A DNA stretch of 64,000 nt, taken from assembly GCA_964545855.1 (NCBI GenBank), contig CAZJHD010000010.1, positions 1-64,000 of the forward strand, given 5' to 3'. The position numbers and the translations under genes are program-made. The notes beneath the pieces were generated by a model. That model had not been told where the DNA came from and made no database searches. It was given only the letters and a program-made list of their open reading frames with translations. Position 1 is the stretch's first letter, and every line of letters begins with the position of its first letter. The stretch comes from CAZJHD01 sp964545855. GTDB lineage: Bacteria; Planctomycetota; UBA1135; JACQFD01. Of this stretch, positions 43,051 to 51,515 are shown piece by piece.

Positions 43051-43992
43051 TCAGGGCCAGAACGCGCTCGGGCCGAGGGAGCTCGCCTGGCTCGCGAGCT
43101 CCGCGCGCGCGAGCACCTGCTCTCCGGCCTCCACGTCCTCGCTCGCCGCGGCCTTCTCGCGCACGTCGCATAGGTCGAAGAAGCCCGCACTGGACGTCGC
43201 GTCGGAGAACAGCCGCAGAGCGTCCTCCGGCACGAGCTCCCGCCAGAAGACGAAGAGGGCCTCGCCGGACTGCCGTCCCACCGGCAGGAACAGATTGGGC
43301 GCACCGGCGCGCGAGCCGCCCGGCCGGCCATCGAGGATCCGCAGCCACAGATTCGCCTGACCCTCCACCGAGTAGGAGTCGTCGAGGGGGATCTTCAGCG
43401 CGAGCCGCGCCGTCGCCCCGTCGGCCGGCGGGAGATGGAGAATCCGCTGGATCCGGCCCACCAGCGCGGCGAAGGCCTTCGGCTCGCGCGCCGAGAGCGC
43501 GTCGGCGACCTGCTGGAGCGTCGCGTCGAGGGGATGCGCGCGCGGCTTCTCCTCCTCGGCCCGATGGCTCCCGAGCGCTTGGTAGAGGGCGTCGGCGGAT
43601 TCGAGCGACGGCAGCTTGTGGAAGAAGGGCTCGAGGCCCGTCCACGCGGCGATGCCCGCCTTGAGCGCGCCCTCGCCGCCACGTCCCCCGTTCGCGGCGC
43701 CCACGAACCAGGCGAAGGGGAAGCGCCGGCCGAGCCGGTCGGCGCTGTCCTTCAAGTACCCGGCGACCGGAGTGCGCAGCATCCCCTCGCGCTCGCCGCG
43801 GAACCAAAAACGGTACTCCTTGGTCGTGAGCCCGCGCGAAGAGGTCGTGGCCTCGTCGGCGAAGGCGCGGGACATCCACTCCTTCCACTCCTCCGCGACC
43901 CCGCGCAGGGAGCCGAAGGAGAGGAAGTCTCCCGCGAGCGGGAGCTTCCCGAAGGCACGGATGCCGGAGCGGCCGAATCCGAGGGTGGTCAT
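43051..43992 (-). CDS. tagF: Type VI secretion-associated protein TagF
   Basis: The ATG at 43992 overlaps the tssM stop (ATGA) and gives 313 residues. TagF/ImpM features are visible: AFGKLPLAGDFLSFGSLRGV, EWKEWMSRAFADE, YRFWFRGEREGMLRTPVAGY with LKDSADRLGRRFPFAWFV, and ALFVFWRELV near the C-terminus. In characterised systems TagF is a cytoplasmic post-translational repressor of T6SS assembly, sometimes fused to the phosphatase PppA; here it stands alone. It is the last gene of the operon, 31 bases before the tRNA region. Confidence 0.88.
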   Translation of the reverse strand: MTTLGFGRSGIRAFGKLPLAGDFLSFGSLRGVAEEWKEWMSRAFADEATTSSRGLTTKEYRFWFRGEREGMLRTPVAGYLKDSADRLGRRFPFAWFVGAANGGRGGEGALKAGIAAWTGLEPFFHKLPSLESADALYQALGSHRAEEEKPRAHPLDATLQQVADALSAREPKAFAALVGRIQRILHLPPADGATARLALKIPLDDSYSVEGQANLWLRILDGRPGGSRAGAPNLFLPVGRQSGEALFVFWRELVPEDALRLFSDATSSAGFFDLCDVREKAAASEDVEAGEQVLARAELASQASSLGPSAFWP

Positions 43993-46900
43993 CGATCCTC
44001 GAACGTGACGCCTTCGTCGAAGGAGAGAGACGCGTTGCTCCACTTCCGTGCGAAGGCCTCGAAGGCGGCGATGCGATCCCGGTCGTCCGAGGGAAGGCTC
44101 GCCCCGAAGGAGAGCGGTGCCGTCTCGAGCCCGCCCAATCGACCGCTCAGCCGCCCGTAGAAGGGCCAGCAGTCGTTCTCGGTCGGGTTCCAGACGACCG
44201 GCAAGGAGGTGTCGGCGTCGGTCTGCGTCGTGCAGTGCACGATCACGAGTGCCAGATTCGGACGTCCCGTGCCGTCGCGCGGTGGGAGCGACCACGTCGC
44301 CGAGAGCTCCCAGACCATGTCCGATCCGGGCGCCGCGACGAACTGCATCGCTTCCTTGTCGAGGAGCACGTCGCGTTTCCCCTCGACGAGGTAGCGCTGC
44401 CGGGTATCGGCGTTCTTCGGGTCGGTGAAGTCGAGCTTCAGCGCGACGCGGAATACATGAGGCTTCGTCGTTGCGCCCGTCGACTCACGCTCGAAGAACA
44501 CCGAGAGCGCCGTGCGCGCCGCGGCCACCCAGGTCGGCACGTCGTCCGGCTTCAGGTTCCGGTCCCGCGTGGGCGCGACCCGCGTCTTCGTGTAGGTCGC
44601 GGTCTTCTGCGGGAGCGCGCCGTGCACCTCCGCGAACGCCTGCACGAGCCTGCGCAGCTCGAGCACTTGCTCGACGGACATCGACTGCGACGCTCCCTGC
44701 TTGAAGGGCCGGAGCTCGACGCAGGCGGAGAGGATTCCGCGGATCTCCTCGAGGGTCCGCTTGAGGTTGGTGCGCGCCCAGTCCTCGCGCGCACCGACGT
44801 AGGAGGCCTGGATCGTCGCGAGGATCCGGCCGACCCATGCGAGCTTCGCGTGGGGCTGGAGCGAAGCGCCGAAGGTGGCCGACTCCCCCTTCTCGATGGC
44901 GGCCGATGCGTCCCGCGCCTCCTGGTACGCGTTGGCGAGCGCCTTCTCGAGGAGCGGCACGCTCTCCTCCGTGATCTCGAGGCCCGCCACGCGATCGTTC
45001 ACGTTCTTCACGAGGGCCTTCGCCGTGTTCTCGGACTCCTGGGGAAGCGCCGCCGTCGCGCCCAGCACCCATTCGAATTGCTTCTCGAGGAGACCCTTCG
45101 CGGACGCACGAATCGTGTCGCCGATCTTGCGCGAGGCCTCGGCCATCAGACGGAAGGCGGTCTTCGATTGCGTCTCGAAGTCGTTCAGGCAGTCCACCAC
45201 CGAGAGCCGGTCCCGGATGGTCGTCCGCTTCACCTGATCGGGATCGATCTCGTAGTTGGAGAGGCTCGCCTGGGCCGCGTCCACGACTCCGTCGAAGTGA
45301 CGACGCACCATGACGGCGAGCCATGCCTGAGCCTTCGCGATCGTCGCCTCGATGGTCTCGCCGCTCGGCGGCGGCGGGCCCACCTTCTCCTTCACGTAGT
45401 AGTCGTAGGCGAGCTGGCTCAAGCCCTGGAGGTCGAGCAGGCGGGTGACATCGGCGGAGGGCTCGCGCGCGAGGCCTGCTTTCACGTCGTCGCGGAAGTA
45501 CTCGGCGAGCGCGCGGGCTCCTGGAGCACCCCCCTGCTCCGCGTCGCGGCGCCGCTTCTCGAGGTCGCGGCTCAGATCGTCGACGAAGCGCGAGAGGACG
45601 ACGCGCGCGATGCCTCCGAGGGACGGCACACGGCCGAAGACGTTGCTCCAGACCTCCTCCGGAGTCTTCGTGCGTCCGCCCCCCAGCCGGCGGAACCCGT
45701 CCACCTGGTCCTTCTGGTCGATCAGCCAGAGGTGCAGGAAGCTCCCGGCGAGGTACTCGTAGGCGACCCACGCATGGAGCGCGTCCGGCTGGCTCTGCGA
45801 CTTGTCGAGAGCGCCGTGGATCGTCCGGAACTGCACGACCGTCCGCTCCATCGCGTCGACGACGAGTTGCTTCAGCTCCTCGAACCCGATGAGGTCCGAG
45901 CTGCCTTCGCGCGTCTTCCCGCGCTGCAGGTCCGCCGAGAGCGCATCTTCCGAGCGGCGCTCCTCCGACTCGAGGAACACGCGGAGCGGCTCCATCGACC
46001 AGTCGAGGAACGGCGAAGGCTTCCCGGCCACGAGCCCCGACATCGGCCGGCTGCTCAGCCGCTCGAGGTCCGAGATCACGAGCGACGCGACGCGCCAGCC
46101 CGTCTGATCGACGAAGCGCTGGTCGAGGTGCTCGCGCACGGTCCGCTTCCAGAGGTTGCGCGCCCAGTCGAGGCTCTTCGTTCCCGTCACCGGATCCGCG
46201 ACGGGCGAGAGGTAGAGAAGGTCGTCGGCGAGATCGGCGAGGACCGCCGGGGCGATCCCCTTCAGATCCTTCGAGATCCGCCCCGGAACGCTGTTCGCCG
46301 CCAGCTCCACGGCGCCGCGCAGACGGTCGCGCATCGGCTGGGGCATCGTCCCGAGCTCCGTGTCCGTCTTCGCCGCGTTCTCGAAGCCGCGGACGACGTC
46401 GGCGGCCAAGCGGATCTCCGACGCGAGCTGCGCGTAGGAGAGCTTCTGCCAGGCGCGCGGCTCGAACCAGAAGGCGAGCTGGTCGGCCCAGCGCTTCTCG
46501 AGCATCTCCCCGCGGAGCGCGAAGAGCCACGTCTCGGCGTTCGCCCGCCAGCCCTTCGCCCTCCCGGCGAGATCGACCTCCTCGCGCGGACCCCGCTCCC
46601 GGAGCGCGCGCACTCGATTCGTGAACTGCACGAGCACGTCGGACGAGAAGCGCGCGATGCGCGCCTGCGCCGCCGCGTCGATCCGCGGCCGCGCCCGGAG
46701 CTGGAACTCGTTCCAGAACCGCGCGTCCCGGGCCTCCGGCGTCTCCGCGGGCTCCGGCCCGGGAGCCGGTGCGCCGCCGTTCGGATCGGACGCCGTCGCG
46801 GGCAACGGCGGGAACTTCCCGGCCACGATCTCGCGCAGGGTCTGCAGGGTCGTCCGAGCCCGCTGGATCGAGTCGAAGCGCTGTTGCGCCGTCGCGATCG

Positions 46901-48632
46901 AATCGCGCCGCGCCGCTTCGTCCAGGGCCGTGCCCTGGGGAGCCTCCGACGCGCGATCCGCCGCGTCGACCTCCGCCTTCGTCGCCAGAGCGACGGCCTG
47001 CAGCCAGTCGCTCACGATGCCGACCTCGAGCGCCGTATCCCAAGAGGTTCGGAAGTTCGAGAGCGCCGCGCCGTAGACGACGCGATTGATCCAATTCGTG
47101 TCGATGGCCTGGAGCAGCCCCTTGCGGCCCTCGAGACGCCCGGCCTCGCCCGCCGTCTTGCCCGCCTCGAGCTCGAGCCAGGCGTCGCGGATCGAGTCCG
47201 CGTGCGCCCACGCGTCGGGGGCGGCCGTTCCCGGCGCCGGGGGTGCCGGGCGCAGGCGTTTCGCATCGATCACGCTGGCGAAGCTGCGGACATCCTTCGT
47301 GTCGGCGAAGGCGAGCGCCAGGCCGAGGAAGAGGACCACCGTCACGGCGACGGCGGCACCGGCGAGGAGCATCGTGCGCGTACGCTCGTTGCGCCGCTCG
47401 CGGATCGTCGACGGGCGCGCGAGCCCGCGCTCCGGGAAGACGCGGTGCTGGTAGAAGTCGCGGACGAAATACGCCCTCGGCTTCGCGCCGGCCGGACCGA
47501 AGAGCTTCTCGAGGGACCGCTCGTCCTGGACGCCGCTCGAGAAGAAGAACCCGCGGAAGATCGATCCTTCCTCGATGCCGAGCCGGCGGAAGATCGTGTC
47601 GACGTAGGTCTGCAGCGACCGCTGGATCCGGCCCACGGCCGACGGGAACTGGGAGACCGTCGTGCTGACGCCTTCCCGGTCGAAGTGGTGGAGGAGCGCC
47701 CGGTTCTCGGCCGTCGACAGCCGCTCCACGAATTGCTGGAACAGCTCCGGGAACCGCGTCGTGTCGAATGGGGCGTAGGGGTCTCCCTCGGGAGCCCACC
47801 CCACGAGCTGCTGGCGCTCGTCGTCGTCGAGGAAGCTGAAGAACTCGACGAAGCCCGGCACCTTGTCGGCCTTCGTGATGAGCAGGTGCGCCGGCACCTG
47901 CATGCCGAGCTCGTTCTGGAGCTCCGAGAGCTTCGCCCGGATCTCCGTGGCCTTGCGCGCGACGAGCTCCGGCGAATCGTCGAGGAGAGACGTCACGGGG
48001 ACGACCACCACGACTCCGTTGATCGGACACCGCGGCCGCGCGCGTCGCAGAGACTTCAGGAACTCGAACCAGCCGGGATCGCCCTGGGGCGAGTCCGAGA
48101 CGGTCCACCGGCCGGCGGTGTCGAGGACCGTTGCACCGTCGAAGAAGAACCAGTCGCAGTCGCGCGTGCCGCCGAGGCCGGCGACGCGCCCGTCGGGCGG
48201 GAACGGGAGACCGCACTCCCGCAGCGTCGTCGTCTTGCCGGAGCCCGGCTCGCCGATCAGCACGTAGAAGGGGTGCTCGTAGACGTTCAGACACGCCTTG
48301 CGCAGCCGGTCGAGGTTCTTCGCCCACTTCTCCGACTGGGCCTTCAGGTTCTCCCGCTGCTGTCCCGGCGCCGCCGCCGCGACTTGCGACTCGTTGTTCC
48401 GCCGGAGGTCGGCGAGGAGACCCTTCCCGCGCCCCGCCTCGCGCATTCGCTGGAGGAACCAGAGACCGAGGCCGAAGAAGACGAGCGGCGCCGACACCAG
48501 CGCGTCGATCCCCACCCTCATGACGACGCTGTCGAAGGCGTTCCCTCCGAAGCCCACCAGGAAGAGCAGGAGGAAGAGGAGGACGCCCGCGAGGACGAAG
48601 ACGAGCCACAGCGGCGGGAGCTTCAGCTTCAT
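43989..48632 (-). CDS. tssM: T6SS inner-membrane protein TssM (IcmF)
   Basis: The ATG at 48632 has GGGAGG 6 bases upstream and overlaps the tssL stop; the product is 1547 residues, longer than the usual 1100-1300. Two N-terminal transmembrane helices (LWLVFVLAGVLLFLLLFLVG and LVSAPLVFFGLGLWFLQRM) are followed by a GTPase-like cytoplasmic domain with Walker A GEPGSGKTTTLRE (about residue 127) and VLDTAGRW, and a third helix TMLLAGAAVAVTVVLFLGLA near 405. The remaining 1100 residues are the periplasmic IcmF part that contacts TssJ. TssM forms the membrane complex with TssL and TssJ. The intact Walker A suggests nucleotide binding. Confidence 0.94.
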   Translation of the reverse strand: MKLKLPPLWLVFVLAGVLLFLLLFLVGFGGNAFDSVVMRVGIDALVSAPLVFFGLGLWFLQRMREAGRGKGLLADLRRNNESQVAAAAPGQQRENLKAQSEKWAKNLDRLRKACLNVYEHPFYVLIGEPGSGKTTTLRECGLPFPPDGRVAGLGGTRDCDWFFFDGATVLDTAGRWTVSDSPQGDPGWFEFLKSLRRARPRCPINGVVVVVPVTSLLDDSPELVARKATEIRAKLSELQNELGMQVPAHLLITKADKVPGFVEFFSFLDDDERQQLVGWAPEGDPYAPFDTTRFPELFQQFVERLSTAENRALLHHFDREGVSTTVSQFPSAVGRIQRSLQTYVDTIFRRLGIEEGSIFRGFFFSSGVQDERSLEKLFGPAGAKPRAYFVRDFYQHRVFPERGLARPSTIRERRNERTRTMLLAGAAVAVTVVLFLGLALAFADTKDVRSFASVIDAKRLRPAPPAPGTAAPDAWAHADSIRDAWLELEAGKTAGEAGRLEGRKGLLQAIDTNWINRVVYGAALSNFRTSWDTALEVGIVSDWLQAVALATKAEVDAADRASEAPQGTALDEAARRDSIATAQQRFDSIQRARTTLQTLREIVAGKFPPLPATASDPNGGAPAPGPEPAETPEARDARFWNEFQLRARPRIDAAAQARIARFSSDVLVQFTNRVRALRERGPREEVDLAGRAKGWRANAETWLFALRGEMLEKRWADQLAFWFEPRAWQKLSYAQLASEIRLAADVVRGFENAAKTDTELGTMPQPMRDRLRGAVELAANSVPGRISKDLKGIAPAVLADLADDLLYLSPVADPVTGTKSLDWARNLWKRTVREHLDQRFVDQTGWRVASLVISDLERLSSRPMSGLVAGKPSPFLDWSMEPLRVFLESEERRSEDALSADLQRGKTREGSSDLIGFEELKQLVVDAMERTVVQFRTIHGALDKSQSQPDALHAWVAYEYLAGSFLHLWLIDQKDQVDGFRRLGGGRTKTPEEVWSNVFGRVPSLGGIARVVLSRFVDDLSRDLEKRRRDAEQGGAPGARALAEYFRDDVKAGLAREPSADVTRLLDLQGLSQLAYDYYVKEKVGPPPPSGETIEATIAKAQAWLAVMVRRHFDGVVDAAQASLSNYEIDPDQVKRTTIRDRLSVVDCLNDFETQSKTAFRLMAEASRKIGDTIRASAKGLLEKQFEWVLGATAALPQESENTAKALVKNVNDRVAGLEITEESVPLLEKALANAYQEARDASAAIEKGESATFGASLQPHAKLAWVGRILATIQASYVGAREDWARTNLKRTLEEIRGILSACVELRPFKQGASQSMSVEQVLELRRLVQAFAEVHGALPQKTATYTKTRVAPTRDRNLKPDDVPTWVAAARTALSVFFERESTGATTKPHVFRVALKLDFTDPKNADTRQRYLVEGKRDVLLDKEAMQFVAAPGSDMVWELSATWSLPPRDGTGRPNLALVIVHCTTQTDADTSLPVVWNPTENDCWPFYGRLSGRLGGLETAPLSFGASLPSDDRDRIAAFEAFARKWSNASLSFDEGVTFEDR

Positions 48633-49360
48633 CGCGAGCCTCCCGTGGCCACCCGGGCTCCCGAGATCTCGTCGAGGCCGTTGCGGATCTTCGCGAAGTC
48701 GTCGTTCGCCTTCGTGAAGAAGAGGACGACGCTCACGATCACGACGCCGACGATCGCGAGGAGAGCTCCGGCGGCCCACCGCGAGCCGAGCCTCGGATCG
48801 CGGCCGCGCTCCACGTAGTCGTAGGCGCCCGGCGTGAGCCGGAGATGGCCCGTGTCGCGATCGAGCGATCGGAGGAGCGCCTTCGCCTTGTCGAGGGCCC
48901 GGTAGGTCTCCTCGCCGGAGTACTCCCCGCGGAACCCGAGGGCGAGCGCGCGGAAGTAGATGGCGCGCACCTCCGTCTCGTCCACGAGGGCCCGCTTCAG
49001 CAACGCGTCCGTCCGCTGATAGAACTCGGTGCCGGCCTGGATCGTGTGGAAGAACTCCTGCTCCAGCTCGCGCGAGAGCCAGTAGGCGCGACCCGTCTCG
49101 GGCAGGTCGACGCGCGCCGTCTCGTCGACGAGGGCGACGACGGCGAAGGAAGCCTCGCGGAAGAGCTCCTTCCAGCGGGGATTGCCGGTCTGCGCGATCT
49201 CACGCTCCAGCCGGTGGATCTCGTCGGCGAAGAAATCGCGCGCCGACTCGACGGAGTCGAAGCACGCGCCCCGCGTGGCGCGGAACTCGGCGCAGCGTTC
49301 CAGCAGCGGCCGGAGTCGCTGGACGAGCTGCGGCGAATGGACGTCGTGGGCAGAGGGCAT
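48629..49360 (-). CDS. tssL: T6SS membrane-complex protein TssL (DotU)
   Basis: The product is 243 residues from ATG 49360. The DotU cytoplasmic helical domain is recognisable by DFFADEIHRLEREIAQTGNP, FAVVALVDETARVDLPETGR, LEQEFFHTIQAGTEFYQRTD and FRALALGFRGEYSGEE. A single C-terminal transmembrane helix, AAGALLAIVGVVIVSVVLFF (about 197-216), follows. There is no peptidoglycan-binding OmpA extension, so anchoring to the wall must come from another protein. Gene order tssK-tssL-tssM is standard. Confidence 0.9.
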   Translation of the reverse strand: MPSAHDVHSPQLVQRLRPLLERCAEFRATRGACFDSVESARDFFADEIHRLEREIAQTGNPRWKELFREASFAVVALVDETARVDLPETGRAYWLSRELEQEFFHTIQAGTEFYQRTDALLKRALVDETEVRAIYFRALALGFRGEYSGEETYRALDKAKALLRSLDRDTGHLRLTPGAYDYVERGRDPRLGSRWAAGALLAIVGVVIVSVVLFFTKANDDFAKIRNGLDEISGARVATGGSR

Positions 49361-49409
49361 GGAGAGTCGGGGTTCGGGGTGGACGGCGGAGCGGGTCGAG
49401 TCGCGGGAG

Positions 49410-50801
49410 TCAGACGCCTCGCTGGACGACGCAGAGATAGAAGCGCACGCCGGCGCCGAGCTCGCCCTTCGTGTAGAGGCCGAGGAGACCCTCGTTGGCG
49501 ACGCGCGCCCACTCCTCCTGATCCGTCTGGACCTGGAAGTAGGCGAGCCCCTTGCGGGCTCCGGGCGGCACCGTGGGCGCCCACTGGATCGGCAGCCGCT
49601 CCACGGCGCGGTCGGCGTACTCGCGCACGCGGCGGACGACGCCGAGCTTCAGCAGCCGCGGGATCTCGGCGAGGCGGTCCTTGCCGAGGGACGACTCGAC
49701 GGCGAGGAAGTAGCGCGTCGCGCTGTTCGTGAGCCACTCGGGCTTCAGCGGGATCGACCAGGTGTTGTCGCCGCGGTCCGCGAAGGGCTCGAGCGGCGTG
49801 TCGACGCTGCGCGTCCCCTCCAGGCAGCGGGCGATCGTCTGGAACGTGAAGGTGAACGAGGGCGACGGGTCGGCGTGATCGAAGGAGGGGCCCTCGAGGA
49901 TCGAGGGCTCGCCGGTCGCCGCCGAGAGCGCCCCCAGGAGCGACTGCAGCTCCAGGTAGAGCGCGAAGGGATCGGGGTCGGGGCAGCCGAGGATCGCGCC
50001 GATCCGGCTCCGGGCCGTGAGGTATGCGTGCAGCCGGAACACGTCCTCCATGTCGGCGGCGCTGGAGGTCGCCCGCGCGCCGCCGGCGCTCGCGAAGAAT
50101 CCGAGGAGACCCTTCGCCTTGTCCTCCAGGATCGTGAGGAGCTTCTCCGATTCGCGACGGGGCTGGGAGCCCGCGAAGGCGGCCATCAGCGGCGGGCAGA
50201 AATCGGGGTCGAGATAGGGGAGCGCCCCGGAGATCCCCGCCCGGAGCACGCGGAGGATCGGCAGGCTCTCGTAGCCGTCGACGGTGCGGTCGCGCGGCTC
50301 GAGCGTCGCGCGCACGTGGCGCACATCGAGCTCCACGGGCCGCTCGCCTGTGTTCTCGTCGGCCACCACCTCGGGTTTCACGATCCAACGGGGCGGCGCC
50401 GAGAGCGACCCCGGCCTCACCGTCGCGCCCGTGTTCGCGCGCTTCTCGTCGAAGCGCGGGACGCAGAGATGCACCGTCACGGATCCCTCGCGCGACGCGT
50501 CGAGGGCCTCCTTGAAGGCGAGCGGCTCCAGCGCGGAGACGTTGCCCGGGTACTGGACGATCGTGCCGTCCGGCAGCACGGCGTCGAGGAGTCGCACCTC
50601 GATCCGCTCCTTCGCGATGGCGGCCTCCTCGACGGCGAGCCTTCGGACGCCGTGGCTGCCGGGTCGCCCGAGGCTTCCCCAGTAGCGGAGAGCCCCCCGC
50701 TCCTCCCGCGCATGGCGCTGCAGGTGCTGAGGGCGGAGGAACTGGCCTTCGTGCCAGTGCAGAGCGGCGAGATGCGGGAACGGGGACGCGTCGGAGGCCA
50801 T
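49410..50801 (-). CDS. tssK: T6SS baseplate protein TssK
   Basis: The ATG at 50801 has AGGAG 8-9 bases upstream (inside the end of tssJ) and gives 463 residues, the usual TssK size. It opens with FPHLAALHWHEGQFLRPQHL, the typical HWxEGxFLxPQHxQ start of the family. SLPILRVLRAGISGALPYLD and PLEPFADRGDNTWSIPLKPE lie in the middle and C-terminal domains. TssK is the baseplate trimer that links TssF/G/E to the TssL/M membrane complex in the cytoplasm. It lies between tssJ (5-base gap) and tssL. Confidence 0.9.
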   Translation of the reverse strand: MASDASPFPHLAALHWHEGQFLRPQHLQRHAREERGALRYWGSLGRPGSHGVRRLAVEEAAIAKERIEVRLLDAVLPDGTIVQYPGNVSALEPLAFKEALDASREGSVTVHLCVPRFDEKRANTGATVRPGSLSAPPRWIVKPEVVADENTGERPVELDVRHVRATLEPRDRTVDGYESLPILRVLRAGISGALPYLDPDFCPPLMAAFAGSQPRRESEKLLTILEDKAKGLLGFFASAGGARATSSAADMEDVFRLHAYLTARSRIGAILGCPDPDPFALYLELQSLLGALSAATGEPSILEGPSFDHADPSPSFTFTFQTIARCLEGTRSVDTPLEPFADRGDNTWSIPLKPEWLTNSATRYFLAVESSLGKDRLAEIPRLLKLGVVRRVREYADRAVERLPIQWAPTVPPGARKGLAYFQVQTDQEEWARVANEGLLGLYTKGELGAGVRFYLCVVQRGV

Positions 50802-50806
50802 CGGCG

Positions 50807-51385
50807 TCACTCCTGCCGCGGCGCCATCTCGAGATCGCGCGCTCGCACCGTGACGTAGGGGCGCTGCTCCGCGTTGTCGAGGCGCAGCGTGAGGAGCGCG
50901 TTCCCCTCGCCCAGCTTCTCCTCCCAGCCGAGCTGGAGGAGGTAGATGCGGTCCCTCTCCGTGGTGAATGCGAACGAAGGCGTACGGAACCGGACCAGGA
51001 GGTAGAGCCACGACGGGTTCGCCTCGATCGTTGCCTCGGGACCGATGCGCTGGTCGTCGCTCAGCCACGACTTGTCGACGGAGCGGAACGTGAGGAGCGC
51101 CGACGTGGAGGTGGAATCGAGGATCCGCTCGCGGCCCGCGGGAGTCTTCAGGTCTTCCCGCTCGTGGTCGGGCCACGAGTCCTTGCGCATCATCTGCTCG
51201 GCGATCAACGCCGTGTCCCCATCGACGAACAGGACGTCGAACGAGTAGGCGCCCATCAGCTTGCTGTCGTCCGGCGACTTGAGCGTCACGAGGGGCGGCG
51301 TCGAGATGCCGAGGGCGCTGCAGGACGGGAGGAGCGCGAGGACCGGGAGCGCGCAGACGAGGAGGCTCCGGAGGAAGTGCGTCAT
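50807..51385 (-). CDS. tssJ: T6SS outer-membrane lipoprotein TssJ
   Basis: The ATG at 51385 gives 192 residues with a lipoprotein signal (LLVCALPVLALLPSCSALG, lipobox at LLPSC). The mature part is a beta-sandwich-like sequence with SFDVLFVDGDTALIAEQMMR, PSWLYLLVRFRTPSF and LLQLGWEEKLGEGNALLTLR. TssJ anchors the TssL/TssM complex to the outer membrane. The sequence is divergent from proteobacterial TssJ, so the assignment rests on lipoprotein nature, size and position between vgrG and tssK. Confidence 0.72.
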   Translation of the reverse strand: MTHFLRSLLVCALPVLALLPSCSALGISTPPLVTLKSPDDSKLMGAYSFDVLFVDGDTALIAEQMMRKDSWPDHEREDLKTPAGRERILDSTSTSALLTFRSVDKSWLSDDQRIGPEATIEANPSWLYLLVRFRTPSFAFTTERDRIYLLQLGWEEKLGEGNALLTLRLDNAEQRPYVTVRARDLEMAPRQE

Positions 51386-51515
51386 GGGCGGTTCACGGCT
51401 CCGGAGGTCTCCGGAGCACGAGGGGCGGGACGGGTTCGATCGGGGGGCGGGGGCACCGTGCCGTGGCGCGCGCACGGGGGGAGCGGGGAACCGAGTCGCG
51501 CGGCGCGGCACTGCA

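Noticed and set aside
44235..48818. 1527-codon open frame antisense to tssM
   Set aside because: It is the mirror of a well-supported gene in very GC-rich DNA; its product is Arg/Glu-rich without any domain.
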